Source: Paucibacter sp. KCTC 42545
Lineage (GTDB): Bacteria > Pseudomonadota > Gammaproteobacteria > Burkholderiales > Burkholderiaceae_C
NCBI RefSeq assembly: GCF_001477625.1
Contig: NZ_CP013692.1
Coordinates: 3,720,001 to 3,784,000 of the forward strand
Length of the DNA stretch: 64,000 bases
Direction of reading: 5' to 3'
The notes under the pieces were generated by a model that saw only the letters and a list, made by a program, of their open reading frames with translations, did no database searches and was not told the DNA's origin. A program made the position numbers and the translations under genes. Shown here in pieces: positions 34,216 through 42,028 of the stretch; within the stretch, counting starts at the first letter, position 1, and each line of letters opens with the position of its first letter.

Positions 34216-36414
34216 TTAGCTGCCGATGATGCCGCCGTCGTCCTTGGTGATCACGACCACGCTTGAACGCGGGCGGCCGAAGGGCAGTGGCGTGATGCCA
34301 TCAGACTCCAGGCCCCACTGATTGGCGGGCCACTTGGAGATCTTCTCGGGGTTGGCGGCAGGCGAGCCTTCGCCCGGGTGCTGCACACCCACCCACATCG
34401 TCTTACCGTCCGGGCTCATGGCGATGCCGGTGACTTCGCAACCATTCGGCGAAGTCAGGAAGCGGCGCGCCATACCCGTGTTGGGGTCGGCGCAGACCAT
34501 GCAGTTGGCGCCGAGGTTTTTCCAATCACCGGAAGCGTCACCGATCTGGTCGGTCTGCACCCAGAGGCGGCCGAAGTGGTCAAACCACAGACCGTCCGGC
34601 GCACCGAAGTCGGCGCTGCCGAAGGGGTCGGCCGCGATATTGCCCTTGTAGTTATTGGTGGGCTTAGGCGCCTTGGAGGTCTTGGTGTCGCCGGCTTGTA
34701 GGAACAGGTTCCAAGTGAAGCTGGTGGCCTTGACGGTGTCGGCATCTTCTTGCCAACGGATGATGTGACCGTAGATATTGTCTTCACGCGGGTTGGCGGC
34801 GTCGACGGCAGGGCGGGCCGAGGCGGCCGTGGTGGAACCATCAGCCTTGTTCGACGAAGGCGTGGCGCTGCTGCCGCGGCGATTGTTATTGGTCAGCGTG
34901 CAGTAGACCTCGATCTTGTTGAAGCCACCGATGCGGGGGCGCGCACCGGTCCACTCGGGGCGGTCCATCATGGTGGCGCCAACAGCGTCGGCAGCCATGC
35001 GGGTCTTGATCAAGATCTTGGCCAGCACTTCGGCGTCATCGGCACCGGCAAAGTTCACGTTGTCACGCAAGGCCTTGCCGTCCACGCCGATGGTGCCGGG
35101 CTGCAGGGCGATCCACTGGCCGCTCAGATCGGAAGCGAACTTGGCGACGTACAAGGTGCCGGCGTCCAGCAAGTCACGGTTGGCGGCGCGGTTGGCCGGG
35201 TTGTACTTGCCGGCGCTGACGAATTTGTAGATGTACTCGTTGCGCTCGTCGTCACCCATGTACAGGGCCAGGTGGCCGTCCTTGTCCACCACATACTGCG
35301 CACTTTCATGCTTGATGCGGCCCAGGGCTGTGCGCTTGACCGGCACGCTCTTCGGATCGTAGGGGTCCACTTCCACCACCCAACCGAACAGATTCGATTC
35401 GTTCGGGTTGACGGCCAAGTCGAAACGCGGATCTTGGGTGTGCCACTTGTAATCGAAACCGGCGGCCGTAAAGCCATAGCGGTTGAAGAGCTTGCCGGCT
35501 TCGCCCGATGTGGCGGAAGGCAAAGCAGCAGTCGAACCAAAGTTGCCGTTGAAGTTTTCTTCGCAGGTCAGGTAAGTGCCCCAGGGCGTCACGCCGTTGG
35601 CGCAGTTATTGATGGTGCCGTAGGCGGTGTAGCCATCAGTTTGCTTGCCGGTGGCAAAGCTGCCGTTCTCGTTGATGGTGTACTCATTGGCCTTCATCAA
35701 GGCATGGCCAGCGGCCGGGCCGGAGATGCGGGTCTTGGTGTTGGCGGTCAGGCGGCGGCCGTAAGGCGAGGTCTTGACCACGGCCCACTTGCCATTGCGG
35801 CGGCGGGCTTCGAGGATGGACACGCCATGAGCGGCCTGCGACTTGCGCACCGATGCGATCGAAGCACCGGCCACGCCAGAAGGCGTCAGGATTTCTTCGT
35901 GGGTGTACTCGTTGTTGATGGCCAGGATGCCACGATCCGAGGTCGGCTTGCCGTCAACACCAGTGAAGGGGAAGAAAGCCATGCCGTCGTTGTGAGCACC
36001 AAACTGCTTGGCCTGCTCAGCGGCGGTGTTGCTGGCGTCTGAGGCGAAAGCCACGCCGCCGGGCATGATGGGGTCACCCCAGGCCACGAACAACTCAGCG
36101 GTGTAGCCGGCCGGCACCGTGATCTTGTCGGCCACGGCAGAAGCCGCAGGCGCCGAGGTGATGGACACGCTGGCCGGCACGCTTTCAAAGCCAATGCCGG
36201 GGAAGCCCAGGCCCGCAGGCACAGGGCCGGCTTGCACGGTGTTCACCAGACCCGACAGGGTCAGGCCACCAGCAGCGGCCAGAGCGGTCGTACCGACCGA
36301 GCCCTTGATGAAGGTGCGACGGCTGGTGTCAATGCTGTCGATGATGTCGTAAATGGATGCATTGCCGGACGGGTTGATCGTCTCGTCATTGCGGGGGTGC
36401 TTGATGCCCTTCAT
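34216..36414 (-). CDS. phoX: PhoX-family phosphatase (DUF839), Tat-exported
   Basis: 732 residues. A twin-arginine signal SRRTFIKGS (Arg32-Arg33) with a following hydrophobic stretch indicates export of the folded protein. The body follows the PhoX/DUF839 family: AGYTAELFVAWGDPIMPGG, FPFTGVDGKPTSDRGILAIN, NEYTHEEIL, WGTYLTCEENFNGNFG, GRIKHESAQYVVDKDGHLAL, and DGLWFDHFGRLWVQTD. PhoX enzymes are calcium- and iron-dependent alkaline phosphatases. AGGAG precedes the ATG at 36414, preferred to an in-frame start at 36501. No clear Pho box was seen upstream. Confidence 0.92.
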   Translation of the reverse strand: MKGIKHPRNDETINPSGNASIYDIIDSIDTSRRTFIKGSVGTTALAAAGGLTLSGLVNTVQAGPVPAGLGFPGIGFESVPASVSITSAPAASAVADKITVPAGYTAELFVAWGDPIMPGGVAFASDASNTAAEQAKQFGAHNDGMAFFPFTGVDGKPTSDRGILAINNEYTHEEILTPSGVAGASIASVRKSQAAHGVSILEARRRNGKWAVVKTSPYGRRLTANTKTRISGPAAGHALMKANEYTINENGSFATGKQTDGYTAYGTINNCANGVTPWGTYLTCEENFNGNFGSTAALPSATSGEAGKLFNRYGFTAAGFDYKWHTQDPRFDLAVNPNESNLFGWVVEVDPYDPKSVPVKRTALGRIKHESAQYVVDKDGHLALYMGDDERNEYIYKFVSAGKYNPANRAANRDLLDAGTLYVAKFASDLSGQWIALQPGTIGVDGKALRDNVNFAGADDAEVLAKILIKTRMAADAVGATMMDRPEWTGARPRIGGFNKIEVYCTLTNNNRRGSSATPSSNKADGSTTAASARPAVDAANPREDNIYGHIIRWQEDADTVKATSFTWNLFLQAGDTKTSKAPKPTNNYKGNIAADPFGSADFGAPDGLWFDHFGRLWVQTDQIGDASGDWKNLGANCMVCADPNTGMARRFLTSPNGCEVTGIAMSPDGKTMWVGVQHPGEGSPAANPEKISKWPANQWGLESDGITPLPFGRPRSSVVVITKDDGGIIGS

Positions 36415-36907
36415 GCCTGGCTCCTGACTGAATCGGTAAATGTCGTGGGAAGGAGGTGAGGCCGCAGCGCGACCGCGGGCCGGAATGTGCCCGCCGCACA
36501 AGTCGGCGGCATGACGCCGTTAGTCCGAAAGGCCCATGCCAAAGCACGATCTGACCGCCCGTTTAGGGGGGGCGGCAGCAGGGATGCGAGCCGTTCGGGC
36601 AAACAGGGTGCCCGCGCTGACGGTTCGGGAAATGCAGGCACGGAGCACGTTGCAATCACGCGCGCAGGGGAACCTCAGCCCCGGAGCAGGGCTAGAGCAG
36701 CTTTTCTGCCCCTTTTCGCTATTGGAAAGCCGCCGCCAATGTGCTGGCCGGCAGCGCCCTCGACCCAGCCGGCAAGCCCCTTAGCCTCAAGCTGCTGGCG
36801 GTGCGATTAGTGGAGCCGACATTGGCCGCCGCGACGCAATGCAATGCGAGTCAAGGCAGCGAATGTGCCGCGCCTCACGCTATTCGGCGCGCTGCTCGCC
36901 TCCCGTT
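36415..36907. other. Intergenic region with PhoX promoter and fds remnant
   Basis: 493 bases between the PhoX start and the stop of the Sel1-repeat gene. It contains the pseudogene fragment at 36614-36815. The first 200 bases should hold the PhoX promoter, but no recognisable operator was found. Nothing is seen in 36816-36907. Confidence 0.6.
36614..36815 (+). pseudogene. Remnant of a formate dehydrogenase/molybdopterin oxidoreductase 3' end
   Basis: Conceptual translation gives VREMQARSTLQSRAQGNLSP and GLEQLFCPF in one frame, then, after a shift near 36715, YWKAAANVLAGSALDPAGKP and LLAVRLVEP. This parallels the C-terminus of the FdsA protein encoded at 30614-33406 (VRMSSRHGSLQAQVQLSP, GQLFLPF, YWEAAANVLTGSALDPAGKI, TAVRVEAL). 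At DNA level 45 of 50 bases match between 36727-36776 and 33306-33355. No upstream catalytic part is present, so this is a frameshifted fragment of a second copy, in the same orientation as fdsA. Confidence 0.85.
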
Positions 36908-37636
36908 CTATCTCTCAACGGCGCTGAGCAAGGCCGGCACCGAGGACATTCCGGCCCGCGCCGCCATGGTGACGGGTGTCGGCCCGGTCAACCAAGAGGC
37001 GCGAATGTTGGCGGCCTCTTGCTTCTCTTCATCTGATAGCTCGGCTTGTAAAGCGGCGAGTCGGTCCGACAGTTCCTTGCTCGTGTTCGGCATCCGCTCC
37101 TTCAGGATGAGCATCAAAGCGAAGCCCTTGGCCTTGTGCTTTGAATCAGGGCGCGACAGATAGTTGGCCAAGTAGGCGGTGGAAGGCAGATTGGCTTGGC
37201 GAGAGGCCTTCTCCCACCACGCCAATGCGCCGGCAATGTCACCCTTCTTCCCCAAGTGCAAGGCAACATCGTGCTGGGCGAGCTCATACCCGGCTTCAGC
37301 GGCCTGAAGTTTGAACTTCAGCGCGACCTGTTCGTCCAGAGGAACGACATCGGGGAACTGCCCCGCGTAATAGCAACCAACCTTGTACGAGGCCAGAACG
37401 CTTCCGGCTTCCGCCGCCTCGGAGAAGTAGCGGAACGCGGCTTTGTTGTCTCGTTGGGTTCCAATACCGTTGTTGAGAAACATGCCGAGGTTGTACTTAA
37501 TGTCGGCGTTGCCGCTCTCGGTGAGCGCGGTCAGACGCTTAAACAGCGCTTCGGGCGACGACTCGGCGGCTCGGATGGGACTTGCGCAGGCCCAAGCAAG
37601 CGTCACAAGGGCAAGAAGCTGGGTGGTGTTGCGCAT
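36908..37636 (-). CDS. Exported Sel1-repeat (TPR-like) protein
   Basis: 242 residues. The N-terminus MRNTTQLLALVTLAWACASPIRA is a signal peptide. At least two Sel1-like repeats follow (GNADIKYNLGMFLNNGIG with KAAFRYFSEAAEAG, and ASYKVGCYYAG with ALKFKLQAAEAG), then a third weaker helical pair (GDIAGALAWWEKASRQANLP). Sel1 repeats form alpha-solenoids for protein contacts. A longer frame begins at 37732 and would read through a tetranucleotide repeat; the start at 37636 is chosen because the signal peptide then begins correctly, although its ribosome binding site is weak. No function can be assigned. Confidence 0.8.
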   Translation of the reverse strand: MRNTTQLLALVTLAWACASPIRAAESSPEALFKRLTALTESGNADIKYNLGMFLNNGIGTQRDNKAAFRYFSEAAEAGSVLASYKVGCYYAGQFPDVVPLDEQVALKFKLQAAEAGYELAQHDVALHLGKKGDIAGALAWWEKASRQANLPSTAYLANYLSRPDSKHKAKGFALMLILKERMPNTSKELSDRLAALQAELSDEEKQEAANIRASWLTGPTPVTMAARAGMSSVPALLSAVER

Positions 37637-37948
37637 ATTGTGTTTTGCTATGCCCGAAGTGCTCGGCGGCAAATGTTTGATTGATTGATTGATCGATCGA
37701 TCAGCAACCTGGGATTCATCGGCCGCATCCATGCCCTATCAAAGTTCCGCTGAAGGCGGCGCCGGGCGGCGAGGCTCGGCAAGCACATGGTACGTCGCAA
37801 TTTGGCGTTATCTTTCTCGGCTGAGGTTTTCTCCACGCATCCAAGTCCAGGGTCGGTCCTGCTCAGCGCCGCCTCCTAGAATCAACGCGAATCACCCAGG
37901 GGCAACCGCCCTCTTCATTCCCCCTCACTCCACCGCGAGCAGCACATC
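37637..37948. other. Divergent intergenic region, Sel1 / ABM genes
   Basis: 312 bases. It holds a tetranucleotide repeat (37678-37701) close to the Sel1 gene start and presumably both divergent promoters. No operator-like palindrome was found apart from the repeat itself. Confidence 0.5.
37678..37701. repeat. Tetranucleotide repeat (TGAT)4(CGAT)2
   Basis: Six tandem 4-base units, 41 bases before the preferred Sel1-gene ATG (minus strand). It lies inside the open frame that reaches back to 37732, so a change in copy number would shift that longer frame. Confidence 0.9.
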
Positions 37949-38242
37949 ATGATTTTGGAAATTGCCGACATCCGCATCCATCCCGGCCAGCAAGCGGCTT
38001 TTGAGGCGGCGATTGAGTTGGGCTTGGACACTGTGGCGTCCAAGGCCAAGGGTTTTATCAAGGCGCAAGTGCATCAGGGTATCGAGTCGCCCGAGCGCTA
38101 TGTGCTGCAGATTCAATGGGCCACGCTGGAAGACCACACCGAGGGCTTCCGGGGCGGGCCGCTGTTCCCGGCCTGGCGCGCCATCGTTGGGCCCTTCTTT
38201 GCCGAGCCGCCCAAGGTGGAGCATTTCACCGCGCGCCTTTGA
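37949..38242 (+). CDS. ABM-domain (antibiotic biosynthesis monooxygenase-like) protein
   Basis: 97 residues forming one dimeric alpha/beta-barrel domain: MILEIADIRIHPGQQAAFEA at the start, AKGFIKAQVHQGIESPERYV and LQIQWATLEDHTEGFRGGP. These small proteins include monooxygenases and many of unknown role; no cofactor is needed in the well-studied ones. It is a single gene between the divergent Sel1 gene and the convergent exporter gene. Specific role unknown. Confidence 0.85.
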   Translation: MILEIADIRIHPGQQAAFEAAIELGLDTVASKAKGFIKAQVHQGIESPERYVLQIQWATLEDHTEGFRGGPLFPAWRAIVGPFFAEPPKVEHFTARL

Positions 38243-38299
38243 GACCTCGCGCTGCATTGCTGCGCTGAGCGCGCAGCAATGCGCATTTGCCGATAAGCG

Positions 38300-39217
38300 C
38301 TAGGCCGTCGCGCGGGCGCCTTCTGCCGGCTTGCGCCACCACCCGCACAGCGGCTTGTTGCGGAACACCAGCACATTGCCCGCCATCACACAGGCCAGGC
38401 CCAGCATGGCCGGCAGGGTCCACCGATAGCCCTCGAACAGGGCCGAGGCATTGAGTGCCACCACCGGGAACAGCACGGTGCTATAGGCCGCGCGCTCCGG
38501 CCCCAGGCGGCCGACCAGGGTCAGGTAGGCGGTGAAACCGATCACCGAGCCGGGGATCGCCAAGTACAGCAACGCACTGGCATAGCGCCAACCCGGCTCA
38601 AAGGTGAATGGCAGGCCTTGCAACAGGCAATAGCTCAGTAGCAACAGGGTGCCGGTCAACATGCCCCAGGCATTGGTTTGCGCGGGCTTCCAGCCTTGAC
38701 GCTGCAGGGCGGCCGAGAGCAGGTTGCCAGTGGAAAAACACAGCGTGCCACCCAGTGCCCAGGCCAAGCCTTGCAAGGTAGTGACGCTGGCGCCATGGGC
38801 ACTGATTTCGGGCCAGAACAGCAGCAGCAAGCCGCACAGGCCCAGCGCGCCGCCGGCCAGCACCTGAGGCGCCAGCTTGCGGCCATGCACCAAGCGCGCC
38901 AGCAGCGCATTCCAAAGCGTGGAGCTGGAGAACACCACCGCCACCAGCCCGCTTTGAATCAAGGCGCTGGCCTTGAGGAAGCAAACAAAGTTGAAGCAAA
39001 ACAGGCACAGGCCCTGACCCAACACCCACAGCCCGGCGCGGCCACGCGGCCGCTGCAACTGGCCACGCCAAGCCAGCCAGGCAAACAGAATCAAGGCCGC
39101 CAGCCCGAAGCGGTAGGCAATGGACATGGGGATGGGCACCACGCCCAGCTGCCACTTCAGGGCGATCCAGGTCGTACCCCAGATCAGCACCACCAGGGCG
39201 TACAAAACTGCATTCAC
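38300..39217 (-). CDS. DMT-superfamily exporter (EamA)
   Basis: 305 residues and ten predicted transmembrane helices in two EamA repeats: VLYALVVLIWGTTWIALKW in the first and ALGGTLCFSTGNLLSAALQ in the second. Typical drug/metabolite transporter of the RhaT/YdcZ type, exporting amino acids or other metabolites across the inner membrane. The GTG at 39217 follows GAGGAG at good spacing; the frame upstream overlaps the divergent regulator. An AraC-type regulator starts 121 bases away in the opposite direction and is the likely controller. Confidence 0.9.
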   Translation of the reverse strand: MNAVLYALVVLIWGTTWIALKWQLGVVPIPMSIAYRFGLAALILFAWLAWRGQLQRPRGRAGLWVLGQGLCLFCFNFVCFLKASALIQSGLVAVVFSSSTLWNALLARLVHGRKLAPQVLAGGALGLCGLLLLFWPEISAHGASVTTLQGLAWALGGTLCFSTGNLLSAALQRQGWKPAQTNAWGMLTGTLLLLSYCLLQGLPFTFEPGWRYASALLYLAIPGSVIGFTAYLTLVGRLGPERAAYSTVLFPVVALNASALFEGYRWTLPAMLGLACVMAGNVLVFRNKPLCGWWRKPAEGARATA

Positions 39218-39338
39218 AGCAAACTCCTCAAAAGCGAGGCCTGAGCATGCAGTCCGCGGGCTTGTCGGCATTGCACATTCCTGCGCTTTTTGCGTGCGGG
39301 CGTGGGCGCGGCGGGCCGATGCAGTCGAAAATTGCGCC

Positions 39339-40298
39339 ATGCCCACCAATGCCACGCTTGCACCTAGCAGCGCCGCCGCCGACACCGCCGCACAGTCCCA
39401 TGTGTTTGCGGTGCTGAGCCAGTCGCGCGCGCGCCTGGAGCGCCAAGCCGAGCTGGGCAATTCCCTGCGCCTGGCCCAGTGGCACAACCGCGAAGACCGC
39501 ACCGGCTACAGCCGACCCGGGCACCACACCTTGTCGGTCTATCTGCAGGGCGGGCAAGACGTGCGCGTACTGGGCGAACGCAGCTCACAGGACGCAGCGC
39601 ACGGCCAGCCCGGCAGCTTTTGCGTCTTGCCGGCCGATCATGAATCGCAATGGCAGATTGCAGGCGACCTGCGCTTTGTGCACCTTTACCTGTCTGACGG
39701 CGCCTGGGCCCAGCGCATCGTGCAACTGCTGGATGCCGAGCCGCGCGCCTACACCCTGGCGCCGCGCATCTTCGGCCAAGACCCGGTGCTGGCCGGCTGG
39801 GCGCAGCAAGTGGCGGCCCTGGACTGGAACAACACCGTGCAGCGCTTGCAAGCGCACCAGCTCAGCGAGGCCGCACTGGACCGCCTGGTGCTGCTGGCCG
39901 CCCGGCCGCATGCGCGCGAACGCGCACTGCAGCTGGCCAAAGGCGGCTTAGCCCCGGCGGCACGGCGCCGCGTGCTGGCGACCATCGAGGCCCAGTTGGA
40001 AGCGGGCCTGAGCCAGGGCAAAAGCGAGGGCCTGAGCCTGGCCGCGCTGGCGGCCTTGGCCAATCTGTCGGAGTTCCATTTCGCGCGCATGTTCCGCAAC
40101 AGCCTGGGCTGCAGCCCGCATGGCTGGATCAGCCAGCGGCGCGCCGCCCGCGCCCGCGCCCTGCTGCGGCAGCGCCGCCCTGCACTCACCCTGGCCCAGG
40201 TGGCCGCTGAGTGCGGCTACGCCAGCGCCAGCCATCTGAGCCGCAGCCTCAAGGCGGATTTGGGCGCCACGCCGGGCGAGTGGCGGCGGGCGGGCTGA
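39339..40298 (+). CDS. AraC-family transcriptional regulator
   Basis: 319 residues. An N-terminal cupin-like effector domain (about 25-180: RPGHHTLSVYLQGGQDVRVL, CVLPADHESQWQIAGDLRFVH) precedes a double helix-turn-helix (about 215-318: LSLAALAALANLSEFHFARM, SLGCSPHGWISQRRAARARA, VAAECGYASASHLSRSLKAD, GATPGEWRR). It is divergent from a DMT exporter gene and probably activates it. The ATG at 39339 is preferred; the frame is open further upstream into the neighbouring gene. Confidence 0.92.
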   Translation: MPTNATLAPSSAAADTAAQSHVFAVLSQSRARLERQAELGNSLRLAQWHNREDRTGYSRPGHHTLSVYLQGGQDVRVLGERSSQDAAHGQPGSFCVLPADHESQWQIAGDLRFVHLYLSDGAWAQRIVQLLDAEPRAYTLAPRIFGQDPVLAGWAQQVAALDWNNTVQRLQAHQLSEAALDRLVLLAARPHARERALQLAKGGLAPAARRRVLATIEAQLEAGLSQGKSEGLSLAALAALANLSEFHFARMFRNSLGCSPHGWISQRRAARARALLRQRRPALTLAQVAAECGYASASHLSRSLKADLGATPGEWRRAG

Positions 40299-40377
40299 GG
40301 CGCAGCCGCCCACTAAAATCGAGGGCTCGCGGCAGCCTGTGTTTGTCGCGTGACATCCACTTCGCCTCCCCCTGCCC

Positions 40378-41244
40378 ATGCCCACTTCCAGCACCCTCGA
40401 TTTCGCCGGCCGCCTTTGGCGCGTGCGCCGGCCCAAACCCTTTGTGCTGGTGATTGAGGGCGAGCAGCCCAGTGAGCCCGGCGCAGCAATCGTGCCCAGC
40501 GACTATCTGCACGACATCTTGCTGCAGCCCGAATGGCGCGAGCCCTTCTTCCAGCTGGCCGATGCCACCGGCCTGGTGGTCTGCCTGAATCTGGACAGCC
40601 AGCATGAGAGCTACCGCGATGTGCGCGGCCGCTCCAGCAAGGGCCGGCTGAGCCAGGGCGAGTATTACCACCACGACGGCTGCTCCGGCCCGACCAAGCC
40701 GCGCTTTGTCGAGATCCGCTGCCCTTACCAGCCGCAGACCCGCTCGATTGCCACGGCCGTGGCCCCGCATCACGCCGTAGTGGCGGCCATGGTGCAAGCC
40801 CTGCCAGCGGAGTTGGCCGCCGCGCCGGCGCTGCAGCCGCTGCTGCAAGGACAGGATCTGTCCGGTGCTGCGGTGCAGGGCATGAGCTATCAAGCGCTGG
40901 ATCAGCTGCAGGGCCAGATCACCCGCACCGTGCGCCGCAAGCTCGATGCCGAGGGCGCGCGCGCCTACTTCCGCCAGGTCGATCAATTGGCCGACGCCTA
41001 TTTCGAACCCTGGCAGCTGGGTGAAAGCCGCATCGTCAGCAATGCCAACGCGGGCGTGACCATGCAGCACCGCCGCGCCTACCAAGAACTGCACGCCGGC
41101 GGCGTGGCCAACGGCCATCTGGTCAAGCGCTGGCCTAATGAGGAGCTGCCCCTGCCGGGCCAAGCGGTGGACACCGCCTTGCTGGCCTCTTTCTGCAGCG
41201 AAGAAGACGGCACTTGCTGGCGCGCCGAAACCGGGCGCAACTGA
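40378..41244 (+). CDS. Putative Fe(II)/2-oxoglutarate-dependent oxygenase (TauD-like)
   Basis: 288 residues. GEYYHHDGCSGP gives an HxD pair (His98, Asp100) in the context common to clavaminate synthase/TauD-like oxygenases, and a later NANAGVTMQHRRAYQELHAGG plus KRW could supply the distal His (His239, or His231) and the 2-oxoglutarate-binding Arg (Arg251, 12 residues after His239). These positions are an inference from spacing. I do not recognise a named subfamily. The gene stands alone, 79 bases after the AraC gene, with its own terminator. If correct, it would hydroxylate a small molecule. Confidence 0.6.
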   Translation: MPTSSTLDFAGRLWRVRRPKPFVLVIEGEQPSEPGAAIVPSDYLHDILLQPEWREPFFQLADATGLVVCLNLDSQHESYRDVRGRSSKGRLSQGEYYHHDGCSGPTKPRFVEIRCPYQPQTRSIATAVAPHHAVVAAMVQALPAELAAAPALQPLLQGQDLSGAAVQGMSYQALDQLQGQITRTVRRKLDAEGARAYFRQVDQLADAYFEPWQLGESRIVSNANAGVTMQHRRAYQELHAGGVANGHLVKRWPNEELPLPGQAVDTALLASFCSEEDGTCWRAETGRN

Positions 41245-41251
41245 ACAAAAA

Positions 41252-41280
41252 AAGGCGCTCCAAAGAGCGCCTTTTCTTCT
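41252..41280. terminator. Bidirectional terminator
   Basis: 9-bp stem AAGGCGCTC/GAGCGCCTT with a 4-base loop, flanked by an A-run on the left and T-rich sequence on the right. It serves the oxygenase gene and could serve the convergent HU gene. Confidence 0.92.
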
Positions 41281-41380
41281 ACTTTCCCGACGAACTTTGC
41301 CTAGGGCACAGGGCCGCCGGGTCAGTGCGTGACCGCTGGCCTCAGCGGAGCTGAGGGCGTGCCGTCACACCAAGTCCAAA

Positions 41381-41740
41381 TTACTTCTTGGCCTTCTTGG
41401 CAGCGGGCTTGGCAGCAGTCTTGGCGGCTGTTTCAGCAGCCTTGGCAGCCTTGCGAGCAGCAGCCTTGGGGTCCACGGCGGCCTTGAAGCCAGCGCCAGG
41501 AGTGAACTTAGGCAGCTTGGCTGCGGCGATCTTGATCTTGTCGCCGGTGCTGGGGTTCACGCCAGTGCGGGCGGCACGTGCGTGCTGCTTGAACGAACCA
41601 AAGCCGGGAATCGACACGGCGCCGCCCTTTTTGACGGTGGTGACCACGGCGTCCAGCAGGGTTTCCAGGATACGGCCGGCTTCGGCCTTGGTCAGCGAGT
41701 GCTTGGCTGCCAGGTGTTCAATCAGTTCGGTCTTATTCAT
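41381..41740 (-). CDS. HU-family DNA-binding protein with Lys/Ala C-terminal tail
   Basis: 119 residues. The HU/IHF fold occupies residues 1-90 (MNKTELIEHLAAKHSLTKAE, GGAVSIPGFGSFKQHARAAR, NPSTGDKIKIAAAKLPKFTPG with the DNA-intercalating arm), followed by a tail of KAAxxA-type repeats ending AAKPAAKKAKK, like eukaryotic histone H1. The tail is common in Burkholderiales and actinobacterial HU proteins and adds non-specific DNA contacts. A nucleoid protein. The ATG at 41740 is preferred to one eight codons upstream because it gives the standard MNKTELIE start. Confidence 0.94.
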   Translation of the reverse strand: MNKTELIEHLAAKHSLTKAEAGRILETLLDAVVTTVKKGGAVSIPGFGSFKQHARAARTGVNPSTGDKIKIAAAKLPKFTPGAGFKAAVDPKAAARKAAKAAETAAKTAAKPAAKKAKK

Positions 41741-42028
41741 TCCAGGCTCTTTCTCATCTCTCATTGAAGCCCGACAAGCTCGGGCGACGCTATTTTCGCT
41801 GAATCGGCATGACTCACCTCGCGCGAATCGCGCCGATGCGCCTAGCCATCATAGATGCTCGCGGCCGCTACTCCAGCCGGCCGCCTGCGCGGCGTGATGA
41901 ATTACCTTTGGCCAGCATGCATTTTTTGATAGGCCGTTTGGCAATCGCGTTAGCATGGTGGCGCCTAGTCCAGCCTATCCCGGGCCCACCTTGCGCATGA
42001 GTTCAAGCTAAATCAGCCAACGTCATAC

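Noticed and set aside
41938..41955. TTGGCAATCGCGTTAGCA as a third sigma-54 promoter before the GGDEF-EAL gene
   Set aside because: GG and GC are 11 bases apart, not 10, and the -12 element is TAGC; too weak.
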